Positions 53,131-61,680 of a DNA stretch of 64,000 nucleotides are shown here, piece after piece. Source of the DNA: Treponema sp. Marseille-Q3903 (GTDB lineage: Bacteria > Spirochaetota > Spirochaetia > Treponematales > Treponemataceae); the NCBI RefSeq assembly GCF_014334335.1, contig NZ_JACSEU010000001.1, positions 868,001 through 932,000 on the forward strand, in the 5' to 3' direction. The translations under genes were made by a program, and so were the position numbers. Each line of letters starts with the position of its first letter. Position 1 is the stretch's first letter. The notes under the pieces are model-generated. The model saw only the letters and a program-made list of their open reading frames with translations. It ran no database searches and was not told where the DNA came from.

Positions 53131-54342
53131 TTATTTTGACGGTATATAAAGAGTTTTTCCAATTTTAAGTATTGCATTTTCTTTTATATTGTTCAAATCG
53201 CAAAGAGCAGCGACAGTCGTACCGTATTTTCTTGAAATAGACCACAATGAATCTCCGGCAACAACTTTATATTGCAGCGGAAATTTTATTGGGGTGAGTT
53301 TATCGAGCGCTTGAATTGCGGTTTCCTGCATGCCGAGCGGAAGCCTTATCCGGCTCTGTTTTACAGGGTGCGTCACTCCAAGCGTGTAAGATGGATTGAA
53401 GTGTTTGAGTGTTTTTGAATCTATTCGCATCTCTTGGGCGAGTTGCGCAAGAGAATATGCGTTTTGTACTGTTATGTAGTCAAAATGACCGTTTTTTTCA
53501 TTTTCAAGAGTTTTGAATTCTTGCGCGTGGTCAGGCAAATCTATTTCGTAATATTCGCTGTTGATTGATATGTCTGCAATTGCAAGAAGTTTTGGAACGT
53601 AAAGTGCAGTCTGCTGCGAAAGATAACCTTTATCTGCAAGATACCAAAAATCTTTGTTACCTGCCTTTTTTATAGCGGCTGTCATCGCTCCGGCTCCGCA
53701 GTTATATGCAGCGATTGCAATAAGCCAGTCTCCAAAGTAATTGTAATTGTCTTGAAGTTTTTTTAGCGCAGCATCTGTCGATTTCCAAGGATCTAATCTT
53801 TCATCTACAAAGTCATTGAGTGTCAAAAAAGGGGAAACGCTGTTTGCCATAAACTGCCACATTCCGATTGCTCCCGATTTTGACTTTGCTGTCGTCTTAT
53901 AATTTGATTCGACTATCGGTAAATATTCAATGATTGCCGGAAGATTTTGATCTTCAACTGCTTTGCGAACGTAGAGACGGTATTCCATAGCAGATTCAAG
54001 ATAATCGTACAATAATGCCGACCATTTTTCAGAAAGGTATTGTTTGCGGAAATTATCAATGTCTGCTCTTGCAAGAATTTCATCTGACGCAAGGGGAACT
54101 TGTCTGCGTTCGTGAACGACATCTTTCGTTTGAACATCGTCTTTTGTGTGAGAGACCTCTTTTGTATTGTCGACATCTTTTGCATTGTCGACATCTTTTG
54201 CGTGATGATTTTCTTCAACAACTTTTTGAGTTTCTATTTTTTGAGGCTCTGTTTTTTGAGCCGATATTTCAGCAGCATTTTTTTGTGAATAGATTTTTGA
54301 AAGACACAGCAATGACAGTGTAAAAATGAAAATACGCTTCAT
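53131..54342 (-). CDS. Membrane-bound lytic transglycosylase (SLT) with C-terminal LysM
   Basis: A 403-residue exported MltD-like enzyme that cleaves peptidoglycan glycan strands. A signal peptide (RIFIFTLSLLCLSKIYS) is followed by a low-complexity linker with six-residue repeats (residues 46-77). The SLT domain has catalytic Glu in LPIVESNYKTTAKSKSGAIG and GMWQFM, then AIAAYNCGAGAM. A C-terminal LysM domain reads YKVVAGDSLWSISRKYGTTVAALCDLN. The ATG at 54342 shares its A with the stop of the upstream lipoprotein gene (TAATG). It is the middle gene of a lipoprotein-LysM-OmpA envelope operon. Confidence 0.92.
   Translation of the reverse strand: MKRIFIFTLSLLCLSKIYSQKNAAEISAQKTEPQKIETQKVVEENHHAKDVDNAKDVDNTKEVSHTKDDVQTKDVVHERRQVPLASDEILARADIDNFRKQYLSEKWSALLYDYLESAMEYRLYVRKAVEDQNLPAIIEYLPIVESNYKTTAKSKSGAIGMWQFMANSVSPFLTLNDFVDERLDPWKSTDAALKKLQDNYNYFGDWLIAIAAYNCGAGAMTAAIKKAGNKDFWYLADKGYLSQQTALYVPKLLAIADISINSEYYEIDLPDHAQEFKTLENEKNGHFDYITVQNAYSLAQLAQEMRIDSKTLKHFNPSYTLGVTHPVKQSRIRLPLGMQETAIQALDKLTPIKFPLQYKVVAGDSLWSISRKYGTTVAALCDLNNIKENAILKIGKTLYIPSK
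54112..54207 (-). repeat. 18-bp in-frame minisatellite in the LysM transglycosylase gene
   Basis: Tandem six-residue units HAKDVD, NAKDVD, NTKEVS, HTKDDV, QTKDVV (residues 46-77) lie just after the signal peptide. At DNA level the word GTCGACATCTTTTGCATT on the plus strand recurs at 18-bp steps. It forms a hydrophilic spacer that can change length in frame. Confidence 0.8.
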
Positions 54343-55382
54343 TAAAGTTTGTTTCCAAGGTAAATGCCTGCCCATTCCCAGTTTCCGTGAATGTCAGGAT
54401 CGAGAGGAAAATTCACTTTTCTAAAATACAAGTACCAGACAGAAACGTAGTTGTTCCAACCCCACGTCCTTAAATATGCTTCGTTAGGAGTTGAATCTTC
54501 ATCGAGTGTGTCGTTGTATCTTATCCTTTTTCCTCTCATCCACGACTGCATTGAAAATTCTTCCTGCGAGTTGGCGTCCGTCTCTTCCTGTTTCCACGAC
54601 ATTGAGAAAAAATTTACCTTTGCTTTGTAATCGTCCAGCGCTTTCCAGTCGTAATTTTTGATTGCTTTTTTTACGGCTTCTTCAAGTGCGTCAAGACTTT
54701 CAAAAGTCCAGTCTTTAGAAGATGTGTTGAAGTCTACAAGATGCCGTGCATTTTTATACGCATTAGGTTCTCCGGGAATCTGAATAGAGGAAGCGTCAGG
54801 CTGCTCAAGAAAAATTGCATAAGTTTTCATCGCCTGTTCCCATTGGCTGTCATTCTGATATTCAAGAGCGAGACGCAGGTAAAGTTCTGTCGTGTTTACG
54901 TTTTGCGGAAAGCGATTTATAAGGTCGTTGAAATATTTAATTCTGTGCGACGGTGTTTTGCTTATCTGAATGAGATTTTGAAGGCAGATAAAATGAACAG
55001 ACTTTCCTTTTATCAAAAGATCCTGACATTGCTGTAAAATCCTGTCAAAATAATATTCAGCCACAAATTCAGCCCCTGTGGAAAGGTAAGCGTATGCTGT
55101 CATCAAAAGCCAGTAAGAGTTGTACATGTCGTCAGGATTCTGGTCTACCCAGTCTGTTAAAAATAAAATAACTCCGTGATAGTCTTTTGACGCAAGAAGA
55201 TTGTTTGCCATCTGATTGATTATAGAATAACGTTGCTTATCATTTAGTCGCTGATTTTGGAGAAGCAGTTGAAGTTCTGCCTGATTTTTTGATTGAATTT
55301 GTTCTTTTATATCTATTTTTTTGCCGCATGAAGAAAGAATCAATAAACTTAGCAACAATAATACTATGCTCTTAAATTTCAT
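54342..55382 (-). CDS. Probable lipoprotein with TPR-like helical repeats
   Basis: A 346-residue protein with a lipoprotein signal peptide ending LLILSSCGKK (lipobox LSSC). The mature part is helical with TPR-like spacing (LLMTAYAYLSTGAEFVAEYYFDRIL and LYLRLALEYQNDSQWEQAMKTYAIFL). It may organise periplasmic cell-wall enzymes; the next two genes encode a LysM transglycosylase and an OmpA-like protein. The promoter (TTTACA-17-TAAATT on the minus strand) puts the -10 only 7 nt before the ATG, with no Shine-Dalgarno. A perfect 18-bp palindrome covers its -35. Confidence 0.85.
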   Translation of the reverse strand: MKFKSIVLLLLSLLILSSCGKKIDIKEQIQSKNQAELQLLLQNQRLNDKQRYSIINQMANNLLASKDYHGVILFLTDWVDQNPDDMYNSYWLLMTAYAYLSTGAEFVAEYYFDRILQQCQDLLIKGKSVHFICLQNLIQISKTPSHRIKYFNDLINRFPQNVNTTELYLRLALEYQNDSQWEQAMKTYAIFLEQPDASSIQIPGEPNAYKNARHLVDFNTSSKDWTFESLDALEEAVKKAIKNYDWKALDDYKAKVNFFSMSWKQEETDANSQEEFSMQSWMRGKRIRYNDTLDEDSTPNEAYLRTWGWNNYVSVWYLYFRKVNFPLDPDIHGNWEWAGIYLGNKL

Positions 55383-55413
55383 GATTCTGAATTTAGCACA
55401 GTGATTTGTTATT

Positions 55414-55431
55414 GTAAAGATTAATCTTTAC
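55414..55431. promoter_or_regulatory. Perfect 18-bp palindrome in a divergent promoter region
   Basis: GTAAAGATTAATCTTTAC is fully self-complementary. It overlaps the -35 of the lipoprotein gene (minus, TTTACA at 55418-55413). On the plus strand it overlaps the -35 (TTGTAA 55412-55417) of the membrane-protein gene, whose -10 is TATTAT (55435-55440). A dimeric regulator bound here would control both genes. Confidence 0.6.
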
Positions 55432-55452
55432 TTGTATTATCTATAGTTAGGT

Positions 55453-56073
55453 ATGAATATGACATATAATAAGAGTTCAAAAATTCTAAATTTGCTCGTA
55501 TGTTGTGAAATAATTTTTTTCGTGATTTGCGCCATTTTATCAATGATTCAAAACCGTTCAAAACCTGTAGACGTTGCGAACATTGCGCTGATTATTTCCG
55601 AATTTTTAATCGGTGTTTTAATTTTGGCAGTTTCAATGCGAATCACTCACAACTATTTTCAGATGTTCATCGGTATGATTTTTCTTGCATACAGCATTTT
55701 GACAACTTTTGTTATTTACATTATCGATAGCGATCTGGAAAAATGGTGGCCTGTTTATGGAATATTTTCCGGGCTGTTTTTGTTTGTTGCCGGTCTGTTT
55801 AAATATCACCGAGTTAAATTTGGATATCTGTTTCCGTCAATTGTGATTCTTGGAATGGGGCTCTGGTATTCGCTTTTTTCATTCTCAATTATTAAGTTTT
55901 CATTCAGAATTATTGCTGCAACATTGGGTCCGTTGTTCCTTTTGTTGATTGCGGTCGGACTCATCTCATTCTTTTTGTTGCAGCAAAAACACAAAGAGCT
56001 TGTCATCAATGATGAAGAAACAGGATCTTTTTCTGATGAAGAAGTATCTTTGAATACAGAATCAGATGACTAA
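55453..56073 (+). CDS. Polytopic membrane protein of unknown function
   Basis: A 206-residue protein with about six transmembrane helices between residues 10 and 177, and a short acidic cytoplasmic tail (NDEETGSFSDEEVSLNTESDD). I do not recognise the family. The second codon pair offers another ATG at 55459. No Shine-Dalgarno is present; the -10-like TATTAT (55435-55440) lies 12 nt before the first ATG. It is transcribed divergently from the envelope lipoprotein gene, and the two may share a regulator through the palindrome between them. Confidence 0.8.
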   Translation: MNMTYNKSSKILNLLVCCEIIFFVICAILSMIQNRSKPVDVANIALIISEFLIGVLILAVSMRITHNYFQMFIGMIFLAYSILTTFVIYIIDSDLEKWWPVYGIFSGLFLFVAGLFKYHRVKFGYLFPSIVILGMGLWYSLFSFSIIKFSFRIIAATLGPLFLLLIAVGLISFFLLQQKHKELVINDEETGSFSDEEVSLNTESDD

Positions 56074-56188
56074 AAAATGATGCTTAAAAATAGCTATAAA
56101 AAATTGAAAGCAATAAATCGGATAATCGGAAAATTGGGAAATTGGGAAACCGGTGATTAAATCTACAACAAAATAAAATGAGGAACTT

Positions 56189-57946
56189 TTGAAAATCTCT
56201 TTTGCTGAAAAAACCGCAGTTCTCACAATTCTGGTCGCTTCGTTTATAAGCACCCCGATTTTTTCTGCAAAAAAGAAAAAAGATGCAGTTTCTGCCGACG
56301 CAACAGAAATTTCTTCGCAGTCACAACCGGAAGTCTCGCTGTCGGAATCGATAAAATTGCCAACGAGAAAAAATAAATCTTATTTTAAGAAAATCGATGA
56401 AAGTGTTTTGAAAGGAATAGAGATAGGCAGCCCTTCTTCGATAAAATCCGCAATATCAAAACTCCGTCAAAAATCAGAAGAGTATCAGGAAAACGAAAAA
56501 GTACTTGTAAACATTGCCGCAAATATAATGAAGTATGCGTGGCCTTCGGAACACGTGATGTTCGATGTCCCTTCAGTAGATGACAACAATCCTTATATGG
56601 GTGCAATCGGTTCCGTAAAACAAGGGGTCTTTGATTACAGCACAGGCAATGCAGATTTTTTTGCAATAATGTTGCCAGCCCTCGTTCTTCTAAACCCTTC
56701 TGCCGGCAACGTTGTTTACGGACCTTGCGAAGATGTGTTAAAAACATCTCTTTTACTGAGACCTGATTCCGTGCTTGTAAATTATCTTTCAGGAATTTTG
56801 TATGAAAAAAAAGGAGAGCTGAAAACTGCCGAAAAATATCTATCTGCGGCATATAAAGATTCCGAAAGTACGCAAGAAATCGCGCTCGCTTATGGCAGGG
56901 TTTTGCGTTTAAACGGCAACGTCAGCCTTGCTTCTCAAGTCATAAACAAGCTTGGCACAGATTCCGACAACATTGAAATTTTAAAACAAAACGCATATAT
57001 CGCTTTTGCTTCCGGCAATTATGATTCGGCAGAGATTTACGTCGCACGTGTTTTGCAGCAAACTCCAAACGATCTTGAATTCCTTTTGTTCCGTGCCAAA
57101 ATCCTGATTGAAAAAAATGATTACATTCACGCAGTTTCTCTTTTAGATATGTACGCAAGGCAAGATAGCTCTTCAATCGACTATTTGATTTTAAGAGTTC
57201 GAGTGCAGCTAGACTGGAGCAAAAATACAACAGCTGCAACAGATACTGTCGAAAAGGCTCTTAAACTATATCCTGACAATCAAGAGGCGTTGATATTTGC
57301 CGCCCGCATTTCGGCAGAGACTGATTCTCCCGTTGCCGGGAAGTATGCAGATGAACTTGCGGCTCTTGTATTGAACAAAGATCCTGATAATCAAGTTGCG
57401 CTTGGTTATGCGTTGAAAGGTCTTATTCAACGCGAAAATTGGCAGGAAGCATATAATACAAGCCGTAAACTTATCTCCGCAGAAAACGTTTCTCCAGAAA
57501 TAGTAGAGCAATATGTCACCGTTTGTATAAAACTCGGCAAAAAAAATGAAGGATATGAATTTGCAAAAGCTCAGTATGATGCTCATCCTGATGATGAAAT
57601 TATCATGCAGACATATCTTTTTGCATATAGTCAAGTCGGTTCAAGAGAAAACGTTTTGAAATACATAGACAGCCTTCTTGTAAACGCTTCTTCTAAGACA
57701 AAAAGTTATATTTACTACCGGCGAAGTTTTTTGCACTACACGGAAGAAAAAAAACTTGAAGATCTTCGTCTGAGCCTTATATCAAATCCTCGTAACAGCG
57801 ACGCTTTGTTTTCTCTTTATGAATTATATTATGAAAAGAAAGACTACAGAAAAGCTCAGTATTATCTTCGTCAAGTTGTGGCTATAAAACCGAACGACAA
57901 TTCAGTTAAAAAATTAAACGAAGCTCTCACAAAATTGATTAAATAG
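56189..57946 (+). CDS. Exported TPR-repeat protein
   Basis: A 585-residue protein with an N-terminal signal peptide (FAEKTAVLTILVASFISTPIFSA) followed by a Lys/Ser-rich linker and many TPR-like helix pairs. Examples are DSVLVNYLSGILYEKKGELKTAEKYLSAAY, NAYIAFASGNYDSAEIYVARVLQQTP and KDYRKAQYYLRQVVAIKPND at the end. The start is a TTG at 56189 with GAGGAA 3-4 nt upstream; the nearby ATG at 56178 is out of frame and stops at once. It probably scaffolds protein complexes in the periplasm. It is monocistronic, upstream of yajC-secDF. Confidence 0.85.
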   Translation: MKISFAEKTAVLTILVASFISTPIFSAKKKKDAVSADATEISSQSQPEVSLSESIKLPTRKNKSYFKKIDESVLKGIEIGSPSSIKSAISKLRQKSEEYQENEKVLVNIAANIMKYAWPSEHVMFDVPSVDDNNPYMGAIGSVKQGVFDYSTGNADFFAIMLPALVLLNPSAGNVVYGPCEDVLKTSLLLRPDSVLVNYLSGILYEKKGELKTAEKYLSAAYKDSESTQEIALAYGRVLRLNGNVSLASQVINKLGTDSDNIEILKQNAYIAFASGNYDSAEIYVARVLQQTPNDLEFLLFRAKILIEKNDYIHAVSLLDMYARQDSSSIDYLILRVRVQLDWSKNTTAATDTVEKALKLYPDNQEALIFAARISAETDSPVAGKYADELAALVLNKDPDNQVALGYALKGLIQRENWQEAYNTSRKLISAENVSPEIVEQYVTVCIKLGKKNEGYEFAKAQYDAHPDDEIIMQTYLFAYSQVGSRENVLKYIDSLLVNASSKTKSYIYYRRSFLHYTEEKKLEDLRLSLISNPRNSDALFSLYELYYEKKDYRKAQYYLRQVVAIKPNDNSVKKLNEALTKLIK

Positions 57947-58013
57947 TGAGTGCAATGAACGCAAAAATCAACTAAAAAACTTAAAATTATAGCTTTTCTT
58001 AGAAAAAACTCCA

Positions 58014-58064
58014 TTGATTTCTAAAAACATTAGTGTTATACTTTCCAGACTGATTTTAAATCAG
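58014..58064 (+). promoter_or_regulatory. yajC-secDF promoter and start-site palindrome
   Basis: TTGATT (58014-58019, 4/6), a 17-bp spacer and TATACT (58037-58042, 5/6). A perfect 15-bp inverted repeat CTGATTTTAAATCAG (58050-58064) sits exactly at the predicted transcription start and could be an operator or a 5' mRNA stem. Confidence 0.6.
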
Positions 58065-58091
58065 ATTTTTAAAACTAGGATGGAACTATAT

Positions 58092-58523
58092 ATGTCATTT
58101 ATCCCATTTTTACAGGCAGGTGGAGCAGCAACTGCTTCTGGTTCTGGAAACTTACTCGCAACTTTGTTTCCTTTTCTTATCATTATCGTAATCTTCTATT
58201 TCTTTTTGATTCGTCCGCAGAGCAAAAAACAGAAAGAAACAGAAAAAATGCTCAATGCTTTGAAAAAAGGCGACAAAGTTATCACAATCGGTGGAATACA
58301 TGGAACTGTTTCTTCTGTAAAAGAAAAGACAATAATTCTCAAAGTTGATGAAAACTGTAAGCTTGAATTCAATCGTTCTGCAATTTCTTCGGTAGAACTT
58401 TCAGAAGCTGAAAAAGCTAAACTCGAAGAAGAAAGAAAAGCTAAAAAAGATAAAAAAGGTAAGAAATCTGTAGAGCCTGTAGCAGAAACTAAAACTGCTG
58501 AGACAACAGAAGAAACCAAATAA
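58092..58523 (+). CDS. yajC: Preprotein translocase subunit YajC
   Basis: A 143-residue single-span membrane protein that associates with SecDF. The transmembrane helix (LLATLFPFLIIIVIFYFFLI) is followed by the family motif RPQSKKQKETEKMLNALKKGDKVITIGGIHGTV and a Lys/Glu-rich tail. The ATG at 58092 (MSFIPFLQAGG) has GGAA 8 nt upstream and gives the normal YajC length; longer starts run through the promoter. It begins a yajC-secD-secF operon, the usual order. Confidence 0.94.
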   Translation: MSFIPFLQAGGAATASGSGNLLATLFPFLIIIVIFYFFLIRPQSKKQKETEKMLNALKKGDKVITIGGIHGTVSSVKEKTIILKVDENCKLEFNRSAISSVELSEAEKAKLEEERKAKKDKKGKKSVEPVAETKTAETTEETK

Positions 58524-58543
58524 AAATTGGAGAATATAACAAA

Positions 58544-60292
58544 ATGAACAAACGAACACGTTTAGTAGTTCTGCTTGCTGTCATTGCTCTTTGTTTTGTT
58601 TTTCTTTGGCCATCAATCAGCTGGTATGGAAGAACACCAAAAGAATTGCAGCAGCTTGCTTTAGGTTCAACTGAAAATATTAAAAGTTACGCTGAACTAA
58701 AGGCTGCAGAGGATGTGCGTGCTATCAAGAAATTGATGGCTGAAGATCCGTCAGCTAATATTCCTGATGAATATTCTTGGATTAAAAAGGATGTATCTAA
58801 AAAATACAAATCGCTTGATAAAAAAGTTCCTGCAAACCTCACATTGAAAGATGTAGTTTCCGTTTATGCTAACGAACTTGAATTTATGAATGTTTTTCAG
58901 TCTCGTTACAGAGATGAAATTCTCGATGCAAAAAGTTACTATGAAAATTCCGTAAAACTTGGACTTGACCTTTCCGGCGGAATGAACATCATCGTAAAAG
59001 CAGACCTCGATGCTGCTGTTGCTTCAATGGGCGATGCTGTAACTTCAGAAAACAAAGCAGATTTTAAAAAAGATGCGATGGCAAACGCTATCGAAAATCT
59101 CTCAAGCAGAATCGATAAGTTTGGACTTACTTCTCCTGTTATCAGACAGCAGGGCGACGACCATATATATATTGAAATTCCTGGAGCTGCTCAGGCAGAT
59201 GCAATCAACACTTTGATCATGGGTAAAGGAATTTTGAACTTCCGCCTTGTTGATATGGAAGCTACAAATGCATTTAAAGCATATTATGCGCAAAATCCTG
59301 CATCTACATTCAATGCGTCGGGAGAATTGATGAACTCTTCTGTGATTCCGTCAGACTGCGAAGTGTTCGGCGTTTATACAAAAGATGAATATGGTCTTGA
59401 CGAAAGATATGACTGGCTTGTTGTAAAAAAGGAAATCGCATTAGATGGACAGCATGTAAAAAATGCTGTTGTAAGCGCCGACCAGTTTACAAATCAACCG
59501 GAAGTCAATTTCCAGCTTGACAGCGAAGGCGCTGAAATATTCGGTCAATTCACAGGTGCTCACGTCGGCGAAAATCTCGCTATAATAAGCGATAATAAGG
59601 TAAAATCGAATGCACGTATTCAGACAGCAATCACAGGCGGATCTGTTTCTTTGTCAGGCGGATTCAGTTACGAAGAAGCTAACAATATCAAAAAAGTTCT
59701 TCAGACTGCGTGGCTCAATGTTCCTCTTGAAGTTGAAAGTCAGCAGGTGATAGGTGCTTCTCTTGGAGAGCAGGCAATCCGTCAAGGTGCAATGGCAGTT
59801 TTGCTCGGACTCGGTTTGATTCTCATCTTTATGTTGATTTTCTACAAGGCTTCCGGCATAAACGCTGTCGTTGCGCAAGTTTTGAACTTGTTTATGATGT
59901 TTTCGGTTCTCTCTGCATTCAATCTCACTCTTACGCTTTCTTCTATTGCCGGTATGATCCTCACAATTGGTATGGCAGTAGATGCAAACGTTTTGGTATT
60001 TGAGCGAATCAAAGAGGAACTAAGAAGCGGAAAGAGTCGTCCTGCTGCCGTTTCAATGGGTTTTGATAACGCATTCTGGGCAATTATGGACTCTAACATC
60101 ACCACATTCATAGCTGCAATTTTCTTGAGTCAGCTTGGAACCGGTGCAATTCAGGGATTCGCAGTATCTCTTGCAATCGGTGTCGTTTCATCAGTGTTTA
60201 CAGCATTGTTCGTATCACGTTTGATGTTTGATTTTGGCACAGATGTTATGCATTCTAAAAAAGTAAGCATTGGCTGGGGGATTAAACAATGA
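58544..60292 (+). CDS. secD: Protein translocase subunit SecD
   Basis: A 582-residue proton-driven RND-like motor subunit that pulls proteins through SecYEG. It has transmembrane helix 1 (VVLLAVIALCFVFLW), a large periplasmic domain opening with KLGLDLSGGMNIIVKADL (SecD D1 motif), and five C-terminal helices. Conserved TM4 residues are in GMAVDANVLVFERIKEEL, including the essential Asp. The region after helix 1 has an extra ~90 residues before the LGLDLSGG motif compared with E. coli. GGAG precedes the ATG. It overlaps secF by ATGA. Confidence 0.95.
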   Translation: MNKRTRLVVLLAVIALCFVFLWPSISWYGRTPKELQQLALGSTENIKSYAELKAAEDVRAIKKLMAEDPSANIPDEYSWIKKDVSKKYKSLDKKVPANLTLKDVVSVYANELEFMNVFQSRYRDEILDAKSYYENSVKLGLDLSGGMNIIVKADLDAAVASMGDAVTSENKADFKKDAMANAIENLSSRIDKFGLTSPVIRQQGDDHIYIEIPGAAQADAINTLIMGKGILNFRLVDMEATNAFKAYYAQNPASTFNASGELMNSSVIPSDCEVFGVYTKDEYGLDERYDWLVVKKEIALDGQHVKNAVVSADQFTNQPEVNFQLDSEGAEIFGQFTGAHVGENLAIISDNKVKSNARIQTAITGGSVSLSGGFSYEEANNIKKVLQTAWLNVPLEVESQQVIGASLGEQAIRQGAMAVLLGLGLILIFMLIFYKASGINAVVAQVLNLFMMFSVLSAFNLTLTLSSIAGMILTIGMAVDANVLVFERIKEELRSGKSRPAAVSMGFDNAFWAIMDSNITTFIAAIFLSQLGTGAIQGFAVSLAIGVVSSVFTALFVSRLMFDFGTDVMHSKKVSIGWGIKQ

Positions 60293-61497
60293 AAAGATTT
60301 AATTTCAATAAAGGATTCCTTCCTTGTACGATTATTAGTGCAGTGCTTATTTGTTTCGGACTTGTCGGTCTGTTCACTAAAGGAATAAACTTCGGTCTCG
60401 ACTTTAAGCCGGGTCTTATTGAAGAAGTTCGTGTCGCAGAACCTGTTGCAGAAATCGTTTACAGCGGTCCTGCAAAAGTTACGATGGACTTGTCTGCTGG
60501 TCAGATGGATATTGTAGTCAGCGGTACCGGTGCGGAAAATAAGACATATTCTTTTAACTTTGCAGTTCTCAAGACAGTGCATGAACTTGCTGTCGAAGTA
60601 AACAAGATTGAAAACGTAAAGATGACAGAGCGCAACAGCTCTTACGATTCTACAAAATTGTTCTTGAACTCTGCCGTAACAAATCAGCTTACAAATGCTG
60701 TGACATTTATTTATCCGGCAGGTACTTCTGAAATCACAACCGATGATATTCGCTCAGCTCTTGATGATAAAGGCGTAGATATTAAACAGCTCGGTTCCGG
60801 GGCAGATGCTTCTTATCAGATCCGTATGGGTGTAAAAGAAGGCGACGCTCAAAACGAAATCCAGACTGCTGTAAATGAAAAACTTTTTAGCAAGTTTGGA
60901 AAAGAAAATGTTGCGATTGTAAAGACTGATTTTATCGGTTCTGGTATGTCTAAAACTACGACAATAAGGTCAATAATCATGTTCGTGCTTGTAGTAGTTT
61001 TGATTTGGGCTTACGCTGCAATCAGATTCCACTGGGACTTTGCACTCGGCTCTGTAATCGCTTTAGTTCACGACTCTCTGATCATGATTGCGTTTATAAC
61101 ATGGACGCAGATGGAATTTACATCAACTGTGCTTGCCGCAGTTCTTACAATCGTAGGATACTCAATAAACGCTACAGTCGTAATCCTAGACCGCGTACGC
61201 TACAACATGAAGATGATGCCGGAAGTCGCAAAATTCGATGAAATTTTAAATCAGTCTTTGTCTGACACCTTGGTTCGCTCAATTTTGACAACAGTCACAA
61301 CTTTGTTCGCTGTAGTCGCATTGTTTATATTTACAACAGGAACAATAAAAGATTTCTCACTTGCAATGATTGTCGGCTTGCTCAGCGGAATGTATTCTTC
61401 AATATTCATTTCCAGTGCGTTTATCAGCTTGTCGAGAAGAAACTGGAAACCTGAATTTGGAGTTCACCATTCTTTGAAATCAGAAAAAGCTGAATAA
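60289..61497 (+). CDS. secF: Protein translocase subunit SecF, enlarged periplasmic domain and altered TM4 motif
   Basis: A 402-residue partner of SecD; typical SecF proteins have about 300-320 residues. The first periplasmic domain spans ~190 residues (36-220) where ~100 is usual, opening with GLDFKPG in place of GIDFTGG. In the TM4 motif the usual N-D-T (GYSxNDTVV) reads N294-A295-T296, so the conserved Asp is missing; the codon is GCT. The Arg of DRVRYN and the rest of the membrane fold are normal. Its start overlaps the secD stop (ATGA). It presumably works with SecD in late translocation. Confidence 0.94.
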   Translation: MKRFNFNKGFLPCTIISAVLICFGLVGLFTKGINFGLDFKPGLIEEVRVAEPVAEIVYSGPAKVTMDLSAGQMDIVVSGTGAENKTYSFNFAVLKTVHELAVEVNKIENVKMTERNSSYDSTKLFLNSAVTNQLTNAVTFIYPAGTSEITTDDIRSALDDKGVDIKQLGSGADASYQIRMGVKEGDAQNEIQTAVNEKLFSKFGKENVAIVKTDFIGSGMSKTTTIRSIIMFVLVVVLIWAYAAIRFHWDFALGSVIALVHDSLIMIAFITWTQMEFTSTVLAAVLTIVGYSINATVVILDRVRYNMKMMPEVAKFDEILNQSLSDTLVRSILTTVTTLFAVVALFIFTTGTIKDFSLAMIVGLLSGMYSSIFISSAFISLSRRNWKPEFGVHHSLKSEKAE

Positions 61498-61570
61498 AAT
61501 TTATTTTGACATGCATACGGGCGATTGCGCTGTTCTGCATGTTGAAAAAAAATGAAAAAATCTGTAGGAA

Positions 61571-61629
61571 AAAGACCTGTATATGAAGTTTCCTTTTTTT
61601 GGTGCTTCAATGATGCAGGTCTTTTTTTT
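61571..61629 (+). terminator. Terminator after secF
   Basis: AAAGACCTG (61571-61579) pairs with CAGGTCTTT (61616-61624) and the second arm runs into an eight-T tract. The long loop contains a second small stem TGAAG/CTTCA, giving a two-tier hairpin. It separates secF from ispH. Confidence 0.72.
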
Positions 61630-61680
61630 GATGTTTTTTGCGTTCTTCTCATCTTGGCAAAATAATAGTATTATAAACTC

